Counted from the first letter of the stretch, positions 1 through 9,944 are shown. The stretch: 64,000 bases of DNA from Pseudomonas mohnii (GCF_900105115.1 NZ_FNRV01000001.1:1240001-1304000), one strand, 5' to 3'. Translations and numbers: made by a program. The notes: generated from the letters alone by a model not told the origin.

Positions 1-2864
1 CCTTGCAACATTCGGCCGCCGACCGCGGCGACTTTGCCGCTGACCGCCACCTGGTATTGGTATTCCAGACGTGTGTGGCCGTTTTCCAGTTCGACGAAAC
101 GCACCTTGGCCTGGCCTTGAGCCGAGCCCATCGAGCTGCTGCCGGAACCGGACAGACGCAATGAATGCGGCGGGTCCAGATCACTCAGGGCAACCTTGGC
201 CTCGAAGCGCGCGCGGATCATGCCGACGCCCACGGTGACGTCTGCGCGGTAACGGTTTTCGCCTTCAAGCACGAGGTCGTGACAACCGGGAATGATCGCC
301 GCCAACGTCTGCGGGTCGAGCAAGGTATCGAAGACCTGTTGCGGCGAAGCAGGAATCACCACCGAGTCGTTGGCCCGCAGTGCCGGTCCACCGGCAGGTG
401 CTGCGTCCAGGTTGTCATCGGGCTCCATACCGGCGGGCCGTGGCGGCTCGTCGATGCCGATGAGCGTGCGTACTTTCGAGGGTGTCAGTGGCAGACGAAT
501 GTCCGAGCGACCAAGGGCGTCGGCCACCGCGTTGGCGATGCACACCGGCGTGCTCATATTGTTGCCCTCGCCCACCCCCTTGGCGCCCAGTGGGGTGAAC
601 GGTGATGGCGTTTCCATATGCAGGATCACCGGCTCGATCACTTCCGGCGCGGTTGGCACCAGATAATCGGCGAAGGTCCCGGAGAGAAAGCTGCCGTCCT
701 CGCCATAGGCAAACTCTTCCATCAGCGCCGCGCCGAGGCCTTGGGTGAAGCCACCACGAATCTGGCCATCGACCAGCGCGGGGTTGAGCAGGCGGCCGGC
801 GTCATGACAGGTGACGTAGCGATCGATGTGGATCTCGCCGGTCATGCGGTCGATTTCCAGACCACAGATGTCGAAGACAAAGCCGTAGCACAGCGAACTA
901 TTGACCTGATCCTGATCGTCCGGTGCCACCAATTGCGGCGGGCTCCAGAAGGCGGTTTCGCGCAGACCGCCACTTTCACCTTCCGGCAGCAGCCCCGGCG
1001 ACCAGTGGGTCGCACCGGCAATCCGATGGAATGGCGCCACCGCCCCGCCATTGACCACAAAAATCTTGCCGCCCGCGAAACGAATATCTTCGGGACTGGC
1101 CTGCAATTGCTCGGCGGCAATCGCGGCAAGGCGATCACGGATCTTCAGCGCGGCCTTGTAGACGGCACCGGCCACAGCGCCGGCGAAGCGACTGGAATAG
1201 TTGCCCGAGGCAATCGACCAGGCGTCTTTCTGAGTGTCCAGTTCGACGTTGACCACGATGGATTCCAGCGCAACCCCAAGCACTTCGGCGACGACCTGAG
1301 CGACGGTGGTTTGATGACCCTGCCCTTGCGGTGCCGAGGATACGTGCACGCTGACGTCACCCAATGGGCCGACGTTGATGGTTGCGGTTGCGACAGCGCC
1401 GTTTTTCGGGCCGGCCTTGCGCCGCTCTTCGGGTGTCATCGCGGTGGTGATGTAACCCATGTTGGAAATCGACGGTTCGATGACGGCGGCATAACCAATG
1501 CCATAGATTCGGCCTTCGGCACGCGCCTGATCACGACGTTTGAGCAACTCGTCGAGACCGCCATCAGCCACCGCCAAGGCAATGCCTGCCTGGTAATTGC
1601 CGGAGTCGAGCAACGCACCGGCGGCCGCGCGATAAGGGAAGGCATCGGCCGGCACCAGGTTGCGGCGGATCACGTCCAACGGATCAAGCTTCAACTGCAC
1701 GGCGATGTGTTGCAGCAGCCGCTCCAGGGCGAAATACACCTGCGGGCCACCGAAACCACGGTTCAGGCCGGAAGGGGTTTTATTGGTCAGCACCACCCGG
1801 TTGCGCACCTGCAAATGCCGAATCGCGTAGGCACCCGTCAGGTTGCCATGCATGCGGTAAAAAGTTGCCGGTTCGGGCGCCCTCAGGTAGGCGCCACAAT
1901 CGTCGATCTGGTCATAGCGCAAAGCGGTGATGCGGCCATCCGCTTCTACCGCCGCTTCTATTTCGGTCACTCGATTGGTTGCCGAAGAAGCCCCCTGCAA
2001 GTGTTCCAGACGGTCCTCGACCCACTTCACCGGTGCGCCAACCTTGCGTGACGCCAGACCCATCATCACCACATAAGGGAAAACCCCTTGCTTGATGCCA
2101 AAGCTGCCGCCGGAATCTTTGGGTGTGCGCAAACGCAAGCGGTTGCCGGGCACGTTCAGTGCTCGGGCCATGACCGTATGCAGCGCATAGGGGCCCTGGA
2201 AATTGGCCAGCACGTCATAAATGCCGGTAGCGCGCTCGTACTGAGCCAGCACCACATAGCATTCAATGGGTGTGCAAGAGCTGCGCGGAAACTTCACTTT
2301 GAGCGAGACCTTGTGCGGCGCCTGCTCGAAGGCTTGCTCCGGCTCGCCATAACGAAAGCGCCGTTCGTTGACCACATTGCTGCCGACCGCTTCGTGCAGG
2401 ATCGGCGCCTGTTCGGCGGCGGCCAGTTCGGAATCGATGATCGGGGGCAGCGGCTCGTATTCAACGCGCACCCCTTCGATGGCGTCCTCGGCCAGATAGC
2501 GGCTCTCGGCGATCACCACGGCCACCGGCTCTCCAACGTAGCGCACCTTGTCCACGGCGACGCACCAGTGCTCCATCGGCTGACGCACACCCACCGGGAA
2601 CGGCAGCGCCCAGCGTTTGACATCTTCGCCGACCAGCACGCCGTGCACGCCTTTCATCAGCAATGCATCGGAAAAATCCACCGAGGTGATCCGTGCATGA
2701 GCGTGGGGTGAACGAATGATCGCCGCATGTAGCGTACCCGGAGGGATCGCAGCGTCATCGGCATAGCAGCCCAGGCCGCGCAACAATGCAGCGTCCTCGA
2801 CACGGGTCTGGCGGGCGCCGATGTGGCCGGTCTGGCTTTCGGTAGCAGGTTGGAAACTCGTCAT
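1..2864 (-). CDS. Xanthine dehydrogenase-family molybdopterin-binding subunit fused to CoxG-like domain (partial)
   Basis: The frame opens at the ATG at 2864 and runs off the left edge after about 954 residues. It begins with the small alpha/beta hammerhead domain of the aldehyde oxidase/xanthine dehydrogenase family (about residues 20-130). The large molybdenum-cofactor domains follow to about residue 790. The motif GAKGVGEGN near residue 765 contains the glutamate that is catalytic in this family. From about residue 825 the chain continues without a stop into a second domain starting SVVIPASPQQVFDTLLDP, typical of SRPBCC/CoxG proteins. The family uses partner FeS and FAD subunits, which should lie outside the window. 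The cluster at the cofactor loop reads LNRGFGGPQ, not the CO dehydrogenase AYxCSFR signature, so a CO substrate is unlikely. The substrate is unknown. Confidence 0.88.
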   Translation of the reverse strand, partial: MTSFQPATESQTGHIGARQTRVEDAALLRGLGCYADDAAIPPGTLHAAIIRSPHAHARITSVDFSDALLMKGVHGVLVGEDVKRWALPFPVGVRQPMEHWCVAVDKVRYVGEPVAVVIAESRYLAEDAIEGVRVEYEPLPPIIDSELAAAEQAPILHEAVGSNVVNERRFRYGEPEQAFEQAPHKVSLKVKFPRSSCTPIECYVVLAQYERATGIYDVLANFQGPYALHTVMARALNVPGNRLRLRTPKDSGGSFGIKQGVFPYVVMMGLASRKVGAPVKWVEDRLEHLQGASSATNRVTEIEAAVEADGRITALRYDQIDDCGAYLRAPEPATFYRMHGNLTGAYAIRHLQVRNRVVLTNKTPSGLNRGFGGPQVYFALERLLQHIAVQLKLDPLDVIRRNLVPADAFPYRAAAGALLDSGNYQAGIALAVADGGLDELLKRRDQARAEGRIYGIGYAAVIEPSISNMGYITTAMTPEERRKAGPKNGAVATATINVGPLGDVSVHVSSAPQGQGHQTTVAQVVAEVLGVALESIVVNVELDTQKDAWSIASGNYSSRFAGAVAGAVYKAALKIRDRLAAIAAEQLQASPEDIRFAGGKIFVVNGGAVAPFHRIAGATHWSPGLLPEGESGGLRETAFWSPPQLVAPDDQDQVNSSLCYGFVFDICGLEIDRMTGEIHIDRYVTCHDAGRLLNPALVDGQIRGGFTQGLGAALMEEFAYGEDGSFLSGTFADYLVPTAPEVIEPVILHMETPSPFTPLGAKGVGEGNNMSTPVCIANAVADALGRSDIRLPLTPSKVRTLIGIDEPPRPAGMEPDDNLDAAPAGGPALRANDSVVIPASPQQVFDTLLDPQTLAAIIPGCHDLVLEGENRYRADVTVGVGMIRARFEAKVALSDLDPPHSLRLSGSGSSSMGSAQGQAKVRFVELENGHTRLEYQYQVAVSGKVAAVGGRMLQ

Positions 2865-3027
2865 TTTTTTCGCGGCTCTTGTTGTTATGCAGCGCGATAG
2901 CGTTAGAGCCGAGTGTGTGAGAAAGGCGCCGGGAGCGCCTTGCCTGGGGAGAGGGAGTTCTGCGTTGGGGTCTGAAAATTTGCCTTAGCGTCTGATTTAC
3001 AGGACTGGGACCAGACCGAATTGCCGG

Positions 3028-5241
3028 TCAGGGATGGGACGCGGGATGGCTCAGAAAAGCTTCGATTTCTGTATAGGGCATCGGTTTGGCAAAGTGATAC
3101 CCCTGAAAAATATCGCAGCGACTGCCCTTCAGAAAATCCACCTGAGACGTCGTTTCCACGCCTTCGGCGACCACCGTCAGGCTGAGGTGATGGGCCATGG
3201 AAATAATGCCTTGGGTGATCGCTGCATCGTGATGATCGGTGGCGATTTCCTGGATGAACGAGCGGTCGATCTTGATCTTGTCGATCGGCAAACGCTTGAG
3301 GTAGCTGAGGCTGGAAAAACCGGTGCCGAAATCATCGAGCGCAATGCGTACCCCCAACGCCTTGAGCCGGTGCAACGTATCGATCGCCTGTTCAGCGTTA
3401 TGCAACAGAAGCGACTCGGTGATCTCCAGCTCCAGCTGCTCGCCACTGAGACCATGCTTCTCCAGTGTGGCTTGGACACACTGGACGAAATGGCCACGCT
3501 GAAAATGCATCGGCGAAATATTCACGGCCATCGAGATGCCCGTGATGCCCTGCTCGCCTAGCTGGCGCAGCTGCGCGCAGGCCGTATCGAGCACCCAAAG
3601 GCTCAGTGGAATGATCTGACCACTGTCCTCTGCCACCGGCACAAACACCGCTGGAGAGATAAATCCTTTTTCCGGATGCTCCCAGCGCAGCAACGCTTCG
3701 ATCCCGACCACCCGCCCCGTGCGTGCCTCTATCTGCGGTTGATAATGCAGCGTTAACGATTGAGTTTCGATCGCCTTCTGCAGGTCATTGCGCAGGCTCG
3801 CGTGCTCGCAAACGCGCTGATTAAGATCGCGGGTGTACCACTGAAAGTTGTTGCGCCCTTGCTGTTTGGCTTTGTACATGGCCATGTCAGCCTGCTGGAT
3901 CAGCTGCATCGGCTGCTCGATGTGACCATCGCTCAGGGTGATGCCGATACTTGCACTCACGTGCAGGTCAATCCCCTGGATGCAGTAGGGTCTGGCAATG
4001 CTGGCCATCAATCGCTCGGCCACCGGTACAACGTCCTCATCACGAAGCAGGTCCGGCAGCAGAACGATAAATTCGTCACCGCCCATGCGCACGATGGTAT
4101 CTCCGGGACGAACCTGCTGGGTCATACGCTGCGCCACCTCAACCAGCACCTGATCGCCAAAGTAGTGTCCGATCGAATCGTTGATGGATTTGAATCCATC
4201 GAGATCAATGCACATCACCGCCAGACGACGCTTGCGCCGACGACTGATGTGACAATCCAGAATAAGGCGGTCTTCAAGAGATACACGGTTAAGCAAACCA
4301 GTCAGACGATCGTGGCAGGCGTTGAAGCTCAACTGGCGCTCGTAATGCTTTTGCTCGCTGATGTCCCTGGCCACTCCAAATACCCCTACGATCTCGCCAT
4401 TGATCATGATCGGCAGGTTGGAAATGTCCATGGTCAACAGCTTGTCGTTCTCGTCGCGAACCCGTGCCTCAAAGCGCTGGGGCTCTCCGGTCCTGGCTGC
4501 AGAGAAATGCCGACTGACCCGTTGCAGATCTTCTTCGAGCACCAGATTGGCAAAGTGATGACCGATGAAGTCGGTTGCGGTGTGCGGCTTGAGCTTCAGG
4601 CCTGCTGGATTCACACTCTGAATGTTGCCGGCCAGATCGAGGGCGAACACCGGGTTGGGGTTGTAGGTGAACAATGAACGAAAACGTTGTTCGCTTTCCT
4701 CCAGACGTTGGCCGTCACGCTCACGGCGGATCGCAATGACTGCCAGTTGGGCCGCGCAGGCCAGTCGTTGAATCTGCGCCTCGTCCGGCACATGGGCGCG
4801 GCTCTGGTACAGGGCAAATGTACCCAACACGCTTCCTTGATGGGAGAGCAAAGGCACCGACCAGCAGGAACGCAGGTTATGCCCCAGCGCTATCCCGCGA
4901 AAACGCTCCCAGCTTGGGTCACGGGCGATGTCTTCGGTGACCACCAGCTCGCGCCGGAACGCTGCGGTGCCACAGGTTCCTTCGTGTGGACCAATGGCCA
5001 TTCCATGAATCGCTTCACTGTATTCGACCGGCAGGCTGGGCGCCGCACCGCTCAGCAAGCGTTTGCCCTCGGCATCCGTGAGCAGTATCGAGCAGAAGGT
5101 TTCGGGCGCCTGATCGTCAAGCATCTGGCAGATGGCGCAGAGTATGTCGCCTAGAAGATGATCGGTCGCGATCATACCGAGAATGTCACGTTGCGATTCG
5201 CGCAGTGTCTTGCTGTGAAAGCTCGTGCGACGAGTATTCAT
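3028..5241 (-). CDS. Cyclic di-GMP signalling protein with GAF, PAS, GGDEF and EAL domains
   Basis: A 737-residue soluble protein with no membrane segments. An N-terminal GAF domain (about 20-172) is followed by a PAS domain (about 183-295, 'FRSLFTYNPNPVFALDL'), a diguanylate cyclase domain with an intact GGDEF motif (RMGGDEFIV, near residue 385) and an EAL phosphodiesterase domain (GIEALLRWEHP near residue 515; DDFGTGFSSL further on). Both catalytic signatures look intact, so it could make or break c-di-GMP. In such hybrids one activity often dominates, and which one cannot be read here. The GAF and PAS domains suggest cytoplasmic small-molecule or redox sensing. It stands alone between unrelated genes, and about 160 bases separate it from the molybdoenzyme. 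Confidence 0.93.
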   Translation of the reverse strand: MNTRRTSFHSKTLRESQRDILGMIATDHLLGDILCAICQMLDDQAPETFCSILLTDAEGKRLLSGAAPSLPVEYSEAIHGMAIGPHEGTCGTAAFRRELVVTEDIARDPSWERFRGIALGHNLRSCWSVPLLSHQGSVLGTFALYQSRAHVPDEAQIQRLACAAQLAVIAIRRERDGQRLEESEQRFRSLFTYNPNPVFALDLAGNIQSVNPAGLKLKPHTATDFIGHHFANLVLEEDLQRVSRHFSAARTGEPQRFEARVRDENDKLLTMDISNLPIMINGEIVGVFGVARDISEQKHYERQLSFNACHDRLTGLLNRVSLEDRLILDCHISRRRKRRLAVMCIDLDGFKSINDSIGHYFGDQVLVEVAQRMTQQVRPGDTIVRMGGDEFIVLLPDLLRDEDVVPVAERLMASIARPYCIQGIDLHVSASIGITLSDGHIEQPMQLIQQADMAMYKAKQQGRNNFQWYTRDLNQRVCEHASLRNDLQKAIETQSLTLHYQPQIEARTGRVVGIEALLRWEHPEKGFISPAVFVPVAEDSGQIIPLSLWVLDTACAQLRQLGEQGITGISMAVNISPMHFQRGHFVQCVQATLEKHGLSGEQLELEITESLLLHNAEQAIDTLHRLKALGVRIALDDFGTGFSSLSYLKRLPIDKIKIDRSFIQEIATDHHDAAITQGIISMAHHLSLTVVAEGVETTSQVDFLKGSRCDIFQGYHFAKPMPYTEIEAFLSHPASHP

Positions 5242-5485
5242 GGTAGTTCCTGAAGACTCTCAAGGTCGTCCGGTCTTCAGAGAGCCTGGAATAGTGGGCG
5301 GCCGATTACTGTCCACTAGCGTGTCGGTCGCGCACTGTATAGAGCACCGACCAGCCAAAAAAAGGCTCAGATCCAACATAAAACAAAGGATCAGATTGCC
5401 ATTTTTGCATTGCTACGCAGCAATGGTGCATGAGGTCCGGCTCGTGCGAAACTTCACCGACTTACGAATCACGAACGGTGTTGAA

Positions 5486-6019
5486 ATGGTGCGTCTGCTG
5501 GCTGTTTCTGGAAGTTTGCGTCAGGCCTCCTCCAACTCAATTTTGCTACGAGCAGCTGAGCGACTATGCCCCGAAGGGGTATTGGTCGTGCATTACGAAG
5601 GCCTGGCTCAACTGCCTCACTTCAACCCGGATCTGCTCGAGGATCCCCCCGAGGCAGTCACAGAGTTACGTGCAATTATCGGGCAGGCGGATGGGCTGTT
5701 GTTTTCTTGCCCCGAGTACGCTCGAGGTATTCCTGGCGCATTCAAAAACATGCTCGATTGGCTCGTGAGCAGTGAAGAGTTCCCGGGCAAGCCTGTCGCG
5801 CTTTTCAACTCATCACCCAGAGCCAGTCACGCCCAAGCTGCATTGCGGCTGGTCCTGGATACGATGTCGGCTCGCATCATCGAGGAAGCGTCAATCACTG
5901 TTAACCTCCTGTCCAGTCGATCAAGCGCCGAGAGCATTGCCACCGACCCGGTGACGGGCCCACTGATTGGTACTGCGCTCGGCGCTTTTAAACGACGCCT
6001 CGACAATCAAAACCTTTGA
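5486..6019 (+). CDS. NADPH-dependent FMN reductase family protein
   Basis: A 177-residue flavodoxin-like protein. The start is placed at the ATG beginning MVRLLAVSGSLR, because this segment is the first strand and the phosphate-binding loop (SGSLRQASSN) of the NADPH-dependent FMN reductase family. The upstream in-frame extension is unlike protein. The CPEYARGIPGAFKNMLDW segment is the usual flavin-contacting PEYN-like region, here with A in place of N. Such enzymes reduce FMN or quinones with NAD(P)H in the cytoplasm. The gene appears monocistronic. The length fits the family (about 180). Confidence 0.85.
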   Translation: MVRLLAVSGSLRQASSNSILLRAAERLCPEGVLVVHYEGLAQLPHFNPDLLEDPPEAVTELRAIIGQADGLLFSCPEYARGIPGAFKNMLDWLVSSEEFPGKPVALFNSSPRASHAQAALRLVLDTMSARIIEEASITVNLLSSRSSAESIATDPVTGPLIGTALGAFKRRLDNQNL

Positions 6020-6133
6020 TGCGCCAACATGGGCTGCACCCGTTGCACGTAAACGGGGGCTGTACATCGCCGGATGAGCCATACGCTCTTGGTTGTTTTG
6101 GGCGTTGAGCGTTCAAGTGAGCGCGCGCCACCT

Positions 6134-7015
6134 TTAATTTTCGACGTTTTCAACGCAGAGGCCTTCGAGCAACACCTGCTCCAGGATGTCAAAGAAGCAT
6201 CTGATGTGCGCCTGTTTCAACGCCTGAGGCCGGGTTACCAGATAGACCTCCATCTCTGGGAGTTCAAGCTCAGGGAACAACTCGGTCAGGTCCTTCGCCA
6301 GAATACGCGGCAGTACAGCCACACCCATACCTTGCCTCACCGACTCCAGTTGTACGGCGAACGAGTTCACGCTGATGTGTGCTCGGTCCAGACCCGCAGC
6401 CTTTGCGGCACGCATTTGAGGCAACATATCCAGCGGAGGAAGCAAGGCGATGTTGAGCGCTGTTGCCGGGGTCACCTCTGGAGATCGCTTCAGGTACCCT
6501 GCATCAGCGAAGACGCCGTAGGCGAGCTTGCCTATGGGTCGATAAATCAGCGATGGCTCGCCCAGATGCGCTGTGCGTATAGCGATATCCGCCACACCGC
6601 GAACGATCTTGTGAAAGTCGGCGGTGACCAGTAACTCCACGGAGCAGCGCGGATGCAGGGAAGTAAAACGACTTGCGGCCTCCAACACACAAGAAGAAAA
6701 CCCCTCACCGGCACTGACCAGGACACTGCCATATAGCTCTGCGCGCTCCCCGGACAGGTCCGCCGCCGTTTGACGCCTCAAGCCCGCTTCCGCAGCCAGA
6801 GCGACTTCCACCAGGGATTGGCCCCGCGAGGTCAACCAGCAGCCTTCAACGCCTCGCTCAACGAGCGGCTCACCCAGGGCAGCTTCCAGTTGGGTCAGGC
6901 GACGGGACACGGTAGACGCCGCGAGACCTAGCAGTTGGCCAGCTTGAAGAAAACTGCCACGCCGCGAGACCGCCAACAGCAGACGAAGATCATCCCAATT
7001 TGCCTGCAACGCCAT
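6134..7015 (-). CDS. LysR family transcriptional regulator
   Basis: A 293-residue LysR protein. The N-terminal winged helix-turn-helix covers about residues 5-65 (LAASTVSRRLTQLEAALGEP) and is followed by a periplasmic-binding-like effector domain. The start at 7015 is chosen because GGAGG lies nine bases upstream; the longer reading frame to 7090 has no such site. It diverges from the SDR/phosphatase operon that begins about 115 bases away. By the usual LysR logic it probably controls that operon, but no operator was resolved. Confidence 0.88.
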   Translation of the reverse strand: MALQANWDDLRLLLAVSRRGSFLQAGQLLGLAASTVSRRLTQLEAALGEPLVERGVEGCWLTSRGQSLVEVALAAEAGLRRQTAADLSGERAELYGSVLVSAGEGFSSCVLEAASRFTSLHPRCSVELLVTADFHKIVRGVADIAIRTAHLGEPSLIYRPIGKLAYGVFADAGYLKRSPEVTPATALNIALLPPLDMLPQMRAAKAAGLDRAHISVNSFAVQLESVRQGMGVAVLPRILAKDLTELFPELELPEMEVYLVTRPQALKQAHIRCFFDILEQVLLEGLCVENVEN

Positions 7016-7131
7016 ACCTCCCATCCTCCTTGGTCTGCATATATGCAAAGCCATTATGCAGTAGTCGCTGTTTTTCAGGACCGGCCTCAACGGTATATCT
7101 ACAGGCCTTCGAAACTACGGGAATGGAATGT

Positions 7132-8184
7132 ATGACTACGGGTCCCATGCGCAACGCATTCGTCACTGGCGCAACCGGCTTGCTGGGAAACAACCTGGTG
7201 CGGGAACTGGTCGCACGTGGCTACGCCGTCAAAGCTCTCGTCCGTTCAAGAGACAAAGGCGAGCAGCAGTTCAACGACCTCCCGAGTGTGGAACTGGTCG
7301 TGGGTGACATGGCCGATATCAACGCGTTCGCATCGGCGCTGCAAGGCTGCGATACCGTGTTTCATACGGCGGCGTTCTTTCGCGATAACTACAAGGGTGG
7401 CCGCCACTGGGAAGAACTCGAAAAGATCAATGTCGCCGGTACGCGAGAGTTGCTTCACCAGGCCTACCGCGCGGGGATACGCCGGTTTATCCATACCTCT
7501 TCGATTGCCGTGCTCGACGGGGAACCTGGCACCTCTATCGATGAGACATGTCTGCGGTCCGAAGCCGATGCGGATGACTACTACCGCAGCAAGATCCTCG
7601 CTGACCGTGTCGTCTTGACGTTTCTTGAAACCCATCCGCAAATGCATGCCTGCATGGTTCTGCCCGGCTGGATGTGGGGACCTGGCGATATGGGCCCGAC
7701 CTCTTCGGGACAATTGGTCAAGGATGTCGTCAACGGCAAGTTGCCCGGGCTGATCCCCGGCACCTTCTCGGTGGTCGATGCCCGTGATGTGGCATGGGCC
7801 CAGATTGCCGCGGCCAAACATGGACGACGAGGAGAACGCTATCTCGCGGCAGGTCGGAACTTAACCATGCGCCAGTTGGCACCGGTCCTGGGCCGTATAG
7901 CGGGCGTCAAAACCCCTATCAGGCAACTGCCACTGCCCGCGCTATACCTATTGGCGGCGGTGCAGGAGGTCTACGCGCGCCTTACCGGCAAGCCTGTTTT
8001 GCTGAGCATGGCGACATTGCGCCTATTGATACGAGAGGAGCACCGTACCTGTTTTAACCACCGTAAGAGTGAACAAGATCTTGGCCTGAGTTTTCGAGTG
8101 CTGGAGCAGACCATTTTTGACACGGTGGCGTGGTATCGGCTACATGGCTGGTTTAAGAATAACGAGGACAAAAACAAACTGTGA
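7132..8184 (+). CDS. NAD-dependent epimerase/dehydratase (extended SDR)
   Basis: A 350-residue extended short-chain dehydrogenase. The Rossmann fingerprint TGATGLLG is at residues 12-19, the acidic position GDM is near 65, and the active site holds HTSSIAVL and YYRSK (YxxxK). Upstream in-frame codons exist, but the protein-like sequence begins about here; ATG at 7123 is an alternative start. This family acts on sugar nucleotides, steroids or dihydroflavonol-like ketones. The substrate is not evident. The stop overlaps the start of the phosphatase gene by four bases, so the two are translationally coupled. Confidence 0.86.
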   Translation: MTTGPMRNAFVTGATGLLGNNLVRELVARGYAVKALVRSRDKGEQQFNDLPSVELVVGDMADINAFASALQGCDTVFHTAAFFRDNYKGGRHWEELEKINVAGTRELLHQAYRAGIRRFIHTSSIAVLDGEPGTSIDETCLRSEADADDYYRSKILADRVVLTFLETHPQMHACMVLPGWMWGPGDMGPTSSGQLVKDVVNGKLPGLIPGTFSVVDARDVAWAQIAAAKHGRRGERYLAAGRNLTMRQLAPVLGRIAGVKTPIRQLPLPALYLLAAVQEVYARLTGKPVLLSMATLRLLIREEHRTCFNHRKSEQDLGLSFRVLEQTIFDTVAWYRLHGWFKNNEDKNKL

Positions 8185-8759
8185 GCAAGACAATAATCCT
8201 GATGCGTCACGGCCAGCCAAATATGGCTACGACCGAAAAAATCTCAATGCTCGAGATGAAAGACTGGATCGAGCAATACAACCGATCCGAAATCATCCGC
8301 CATTCCGCTCCGGACGCCAGCCTGCGACTCGCCGCAGCCGCCACCATGATTGTTTCAAGCAGCGCGCCTCGTGCGCTGACCTCTGTCGAGGTGCTCGGGC
8401 TGAAGCCTGCTGTCGTCGACGCACTTTTCTGCGAAGCACAACTGCCTCATGGTCGTTGGAGATTTCCCCGACTATCGCCGTTTTCTTGGGCATTTATCTT
8501 TCGAGTCTTATGGCTGTGCGGTTATTCGAGCGGCGTCGAATCCTTCGGCGCCGCGAAGCGGCGCGCCAGCGCGGCAACTCAACGACTGCAGTCCCTTGCC
8601 TGTGAAGGGCCGGTTCTGCTCGTCGGTCATGGCGTTATGAATCGAATGATTTCCCAACGACTGCTGGCAAACGGGTGGACTCGCCAACGACGTAACGGCA
8701 GCCGATATTGGAGTGCTTCGGTATATCAATATGATGATGTAAAAACGGAGATCGGCTGA
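8181..8759 (+). CDS. Histidine phosphatase family protein
   Basis: A 192-residue protein starting at a GTG that overlaps the preceding stop (GTGA). It carries the RHG signature of the phosphoglycerate mutase-like superfamily (ILMRHGQPN, residues 6-14) and the second histidine in LLVGHGVMNRM near residue 155. The catalytic histidine in RHG would be phosphorylated during turnover. Members hydrolyse small phosphoesters or phosphoproteins. The substrate here may be linked to the SDR partner, but that is inference. Confidence 0.82.
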   Translation: MSKTIILMRHGQPNMATTEKISMLEMKDWIEQYNRSEIIRHSAPDASLRLAAAATMIVSSSAPRALTSVEVLGLKPAVVDALFCEAQLPHGRWRFPRLSPFSWAFIFRVLWLCGYSSGVESFGAAKRRASAATQRLQSLACEGPVLLVGHGVMNRMISQRLLANGWTRQRRNGSRYWSASVYQYDDVKTEIG

Positions 8760-8761
8760 TC

Positions 8762-8980
8762 GTACGTCCCCGACGCATTCACCCAGGCGTACTGACACAA
8801 GGCATTGTGGTGACCTTCCGCTCTCAGGACGACCGTAACGACTACGTTGTCCAACCGATTGTCAGAGATGCGCATTACTACGAACCTGTACACCAGCACT
8901 TCAAGGAATGTATGGGTCCGTTGCTGGTGTCTCGTGATGTGGTTGTATTGGATTGCACAGTAGCGCAACGCGCCGAGTGA
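8762..8980 (+). pseudogene. Remnant of a Dabb (stress-responsive alpha/beta barrel) gene
   Basis: Directly after the phosphatase stop an open frame without a start codon encodes GIVVTFRSQDDRNDYV, then YEPVHQHFKECMGPLL and VVVLDCTV before TGA at 8978-8980. That order (strand, helix with HxxF, final strand) is the C-terminal half of Dabb domain proteins. The first half is missing, so this is read as a 5'-deleted third gene of the operon. The similarity is judged by eye. Confidence 0.5.
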
Positions 8981-9080
8981 GCTGATCAACCCTGCGGACA
9001 AATTGACTGCCCGCACTGACGAAACGATCACTCGTCTCGTTCGAGATACGAAGCTCGCGAATCACAGGGATAGCATTTGA

Positions 9081-9944
9081 CTACGCCTGAGGTCTTAGCG
9101 CGCTGATGATGAAAGCATGAAGGCTATTGACCGCTTTAGACCCGCGAGAGGCTCGGCTACGTAAAATCGAGACTTCCATAGGTTCAATGTTTCCTAAGCC
9201 GTGCTCGCTACTTAAGACGTGAAGCGATGCCTGCACGCTGCACTGAGTGATCGCGGCAATAGCGAGCCCACCCTCAACTGCGGCCACCTGACCAGCCAGG
9301 CTGGAGCTGTTGTATACCACCTTGAATTCGCGTCCCTGTTGGGTCAGTGAGTTCACTGCATAACGCCGGGCCAGGCTTTCACTTTCGTAGACGGCGATAG
9401 GCACCGGGTCTCGCCTCCACAGTTCGAACTGGAGTGAGCCCACCCAAACCATGGGTTCTTTGAAGAGAAATGTGCCGCTTTGAGGCGAGTCCCTAGACAC
9501 CAGCGCAAGATCAAGATCGCCGCTTCGCACACGCGGGATAAGCGTGGTCGACTGCTCACAGGTCAGTTCTATTTCCACGCCTGCGTAGCGCGGCGAAAAG
9601 CGTTTCAGAACCGGCGTGAGATACTTTGCCGCGTAGTCCTCCGCGACGCCAAGGCGGATTCGTCCGGTTAACTCTTCACCGTGAAAAGCGGCTTGGGTCT
9701 CAGCGTGCAGTGCGAGCATGCGACGAGCGTAGCTCAGCAGTATCTGGCCGTCAGCGGTCAGTTGTAGGTGCCTCGGGCCACGACTCAACAACTGCCGCCC
9801 AAGCGCGGCCTCCAGTTTCTTCATCTGCATGCTGACGGCGGATTGCGATCTGTTTACCTCGTGGGCTGCGCCAGATAGCGAACCTGCATCCACCACTGCC
9901 ACGAAGCACTTGAGCCAATCGATCTGCAAATCACTGGCAGGCAT
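9081..9944 (-). CDS. LysR family transcriptional regulator
   Basis: A 287-residue LysR protein. The helix-turn-helix occupies about residues 5-65 (VNRSQSAVSMQMKKLEAALG) and the effector-binding domain covers the rest. It diverges from the LysE-type exporter starting 113 bases away, which matches the common ArgP/LysE-like arrangement in which the regulator controls its neighbouring exporter. The effector is unknown. Confidence 0.88.
   Translation of the reverse strand: MPASDLQIDWLKCFVAVVDAGSLSGAAHEVNRSQSAVSMQMKKLEAALGRQLLSRGPRHLQLTADGQILLSYARRMLALHAETQAAFHGEELTGRIRLGVAEDYAAKYLTPVLKRFSPRYAGVEIELTCEQSTTLIPRVRSGDLDLALVSRDSPQSGTFLFKEPMVWVGSLQFELWRRDPVPIAVYESESLARRYAVNSLTQQGREFKVVYNSSSLAGQVAAVEGGLAIAAITQCSVQASLHVLSSEHGLGNIEPMEVSILRSRASRGSKAVNSLHAFIISALRPQA

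Noticed and set aside
618..2051. Long plus-strand frame (477 codons) opposite the molybdoenzyme
   Set aside because: It is the antisense of a clear protein-coding gene in GC-rich DNA and has no protein-like features or ribosome site.
3760..4677. 305-codon plus-strand frame opposite the GGDEF/EAL gene
   Set aside because: Antisense shadow; the minus strand carries complete GGDEF and EAL domains.
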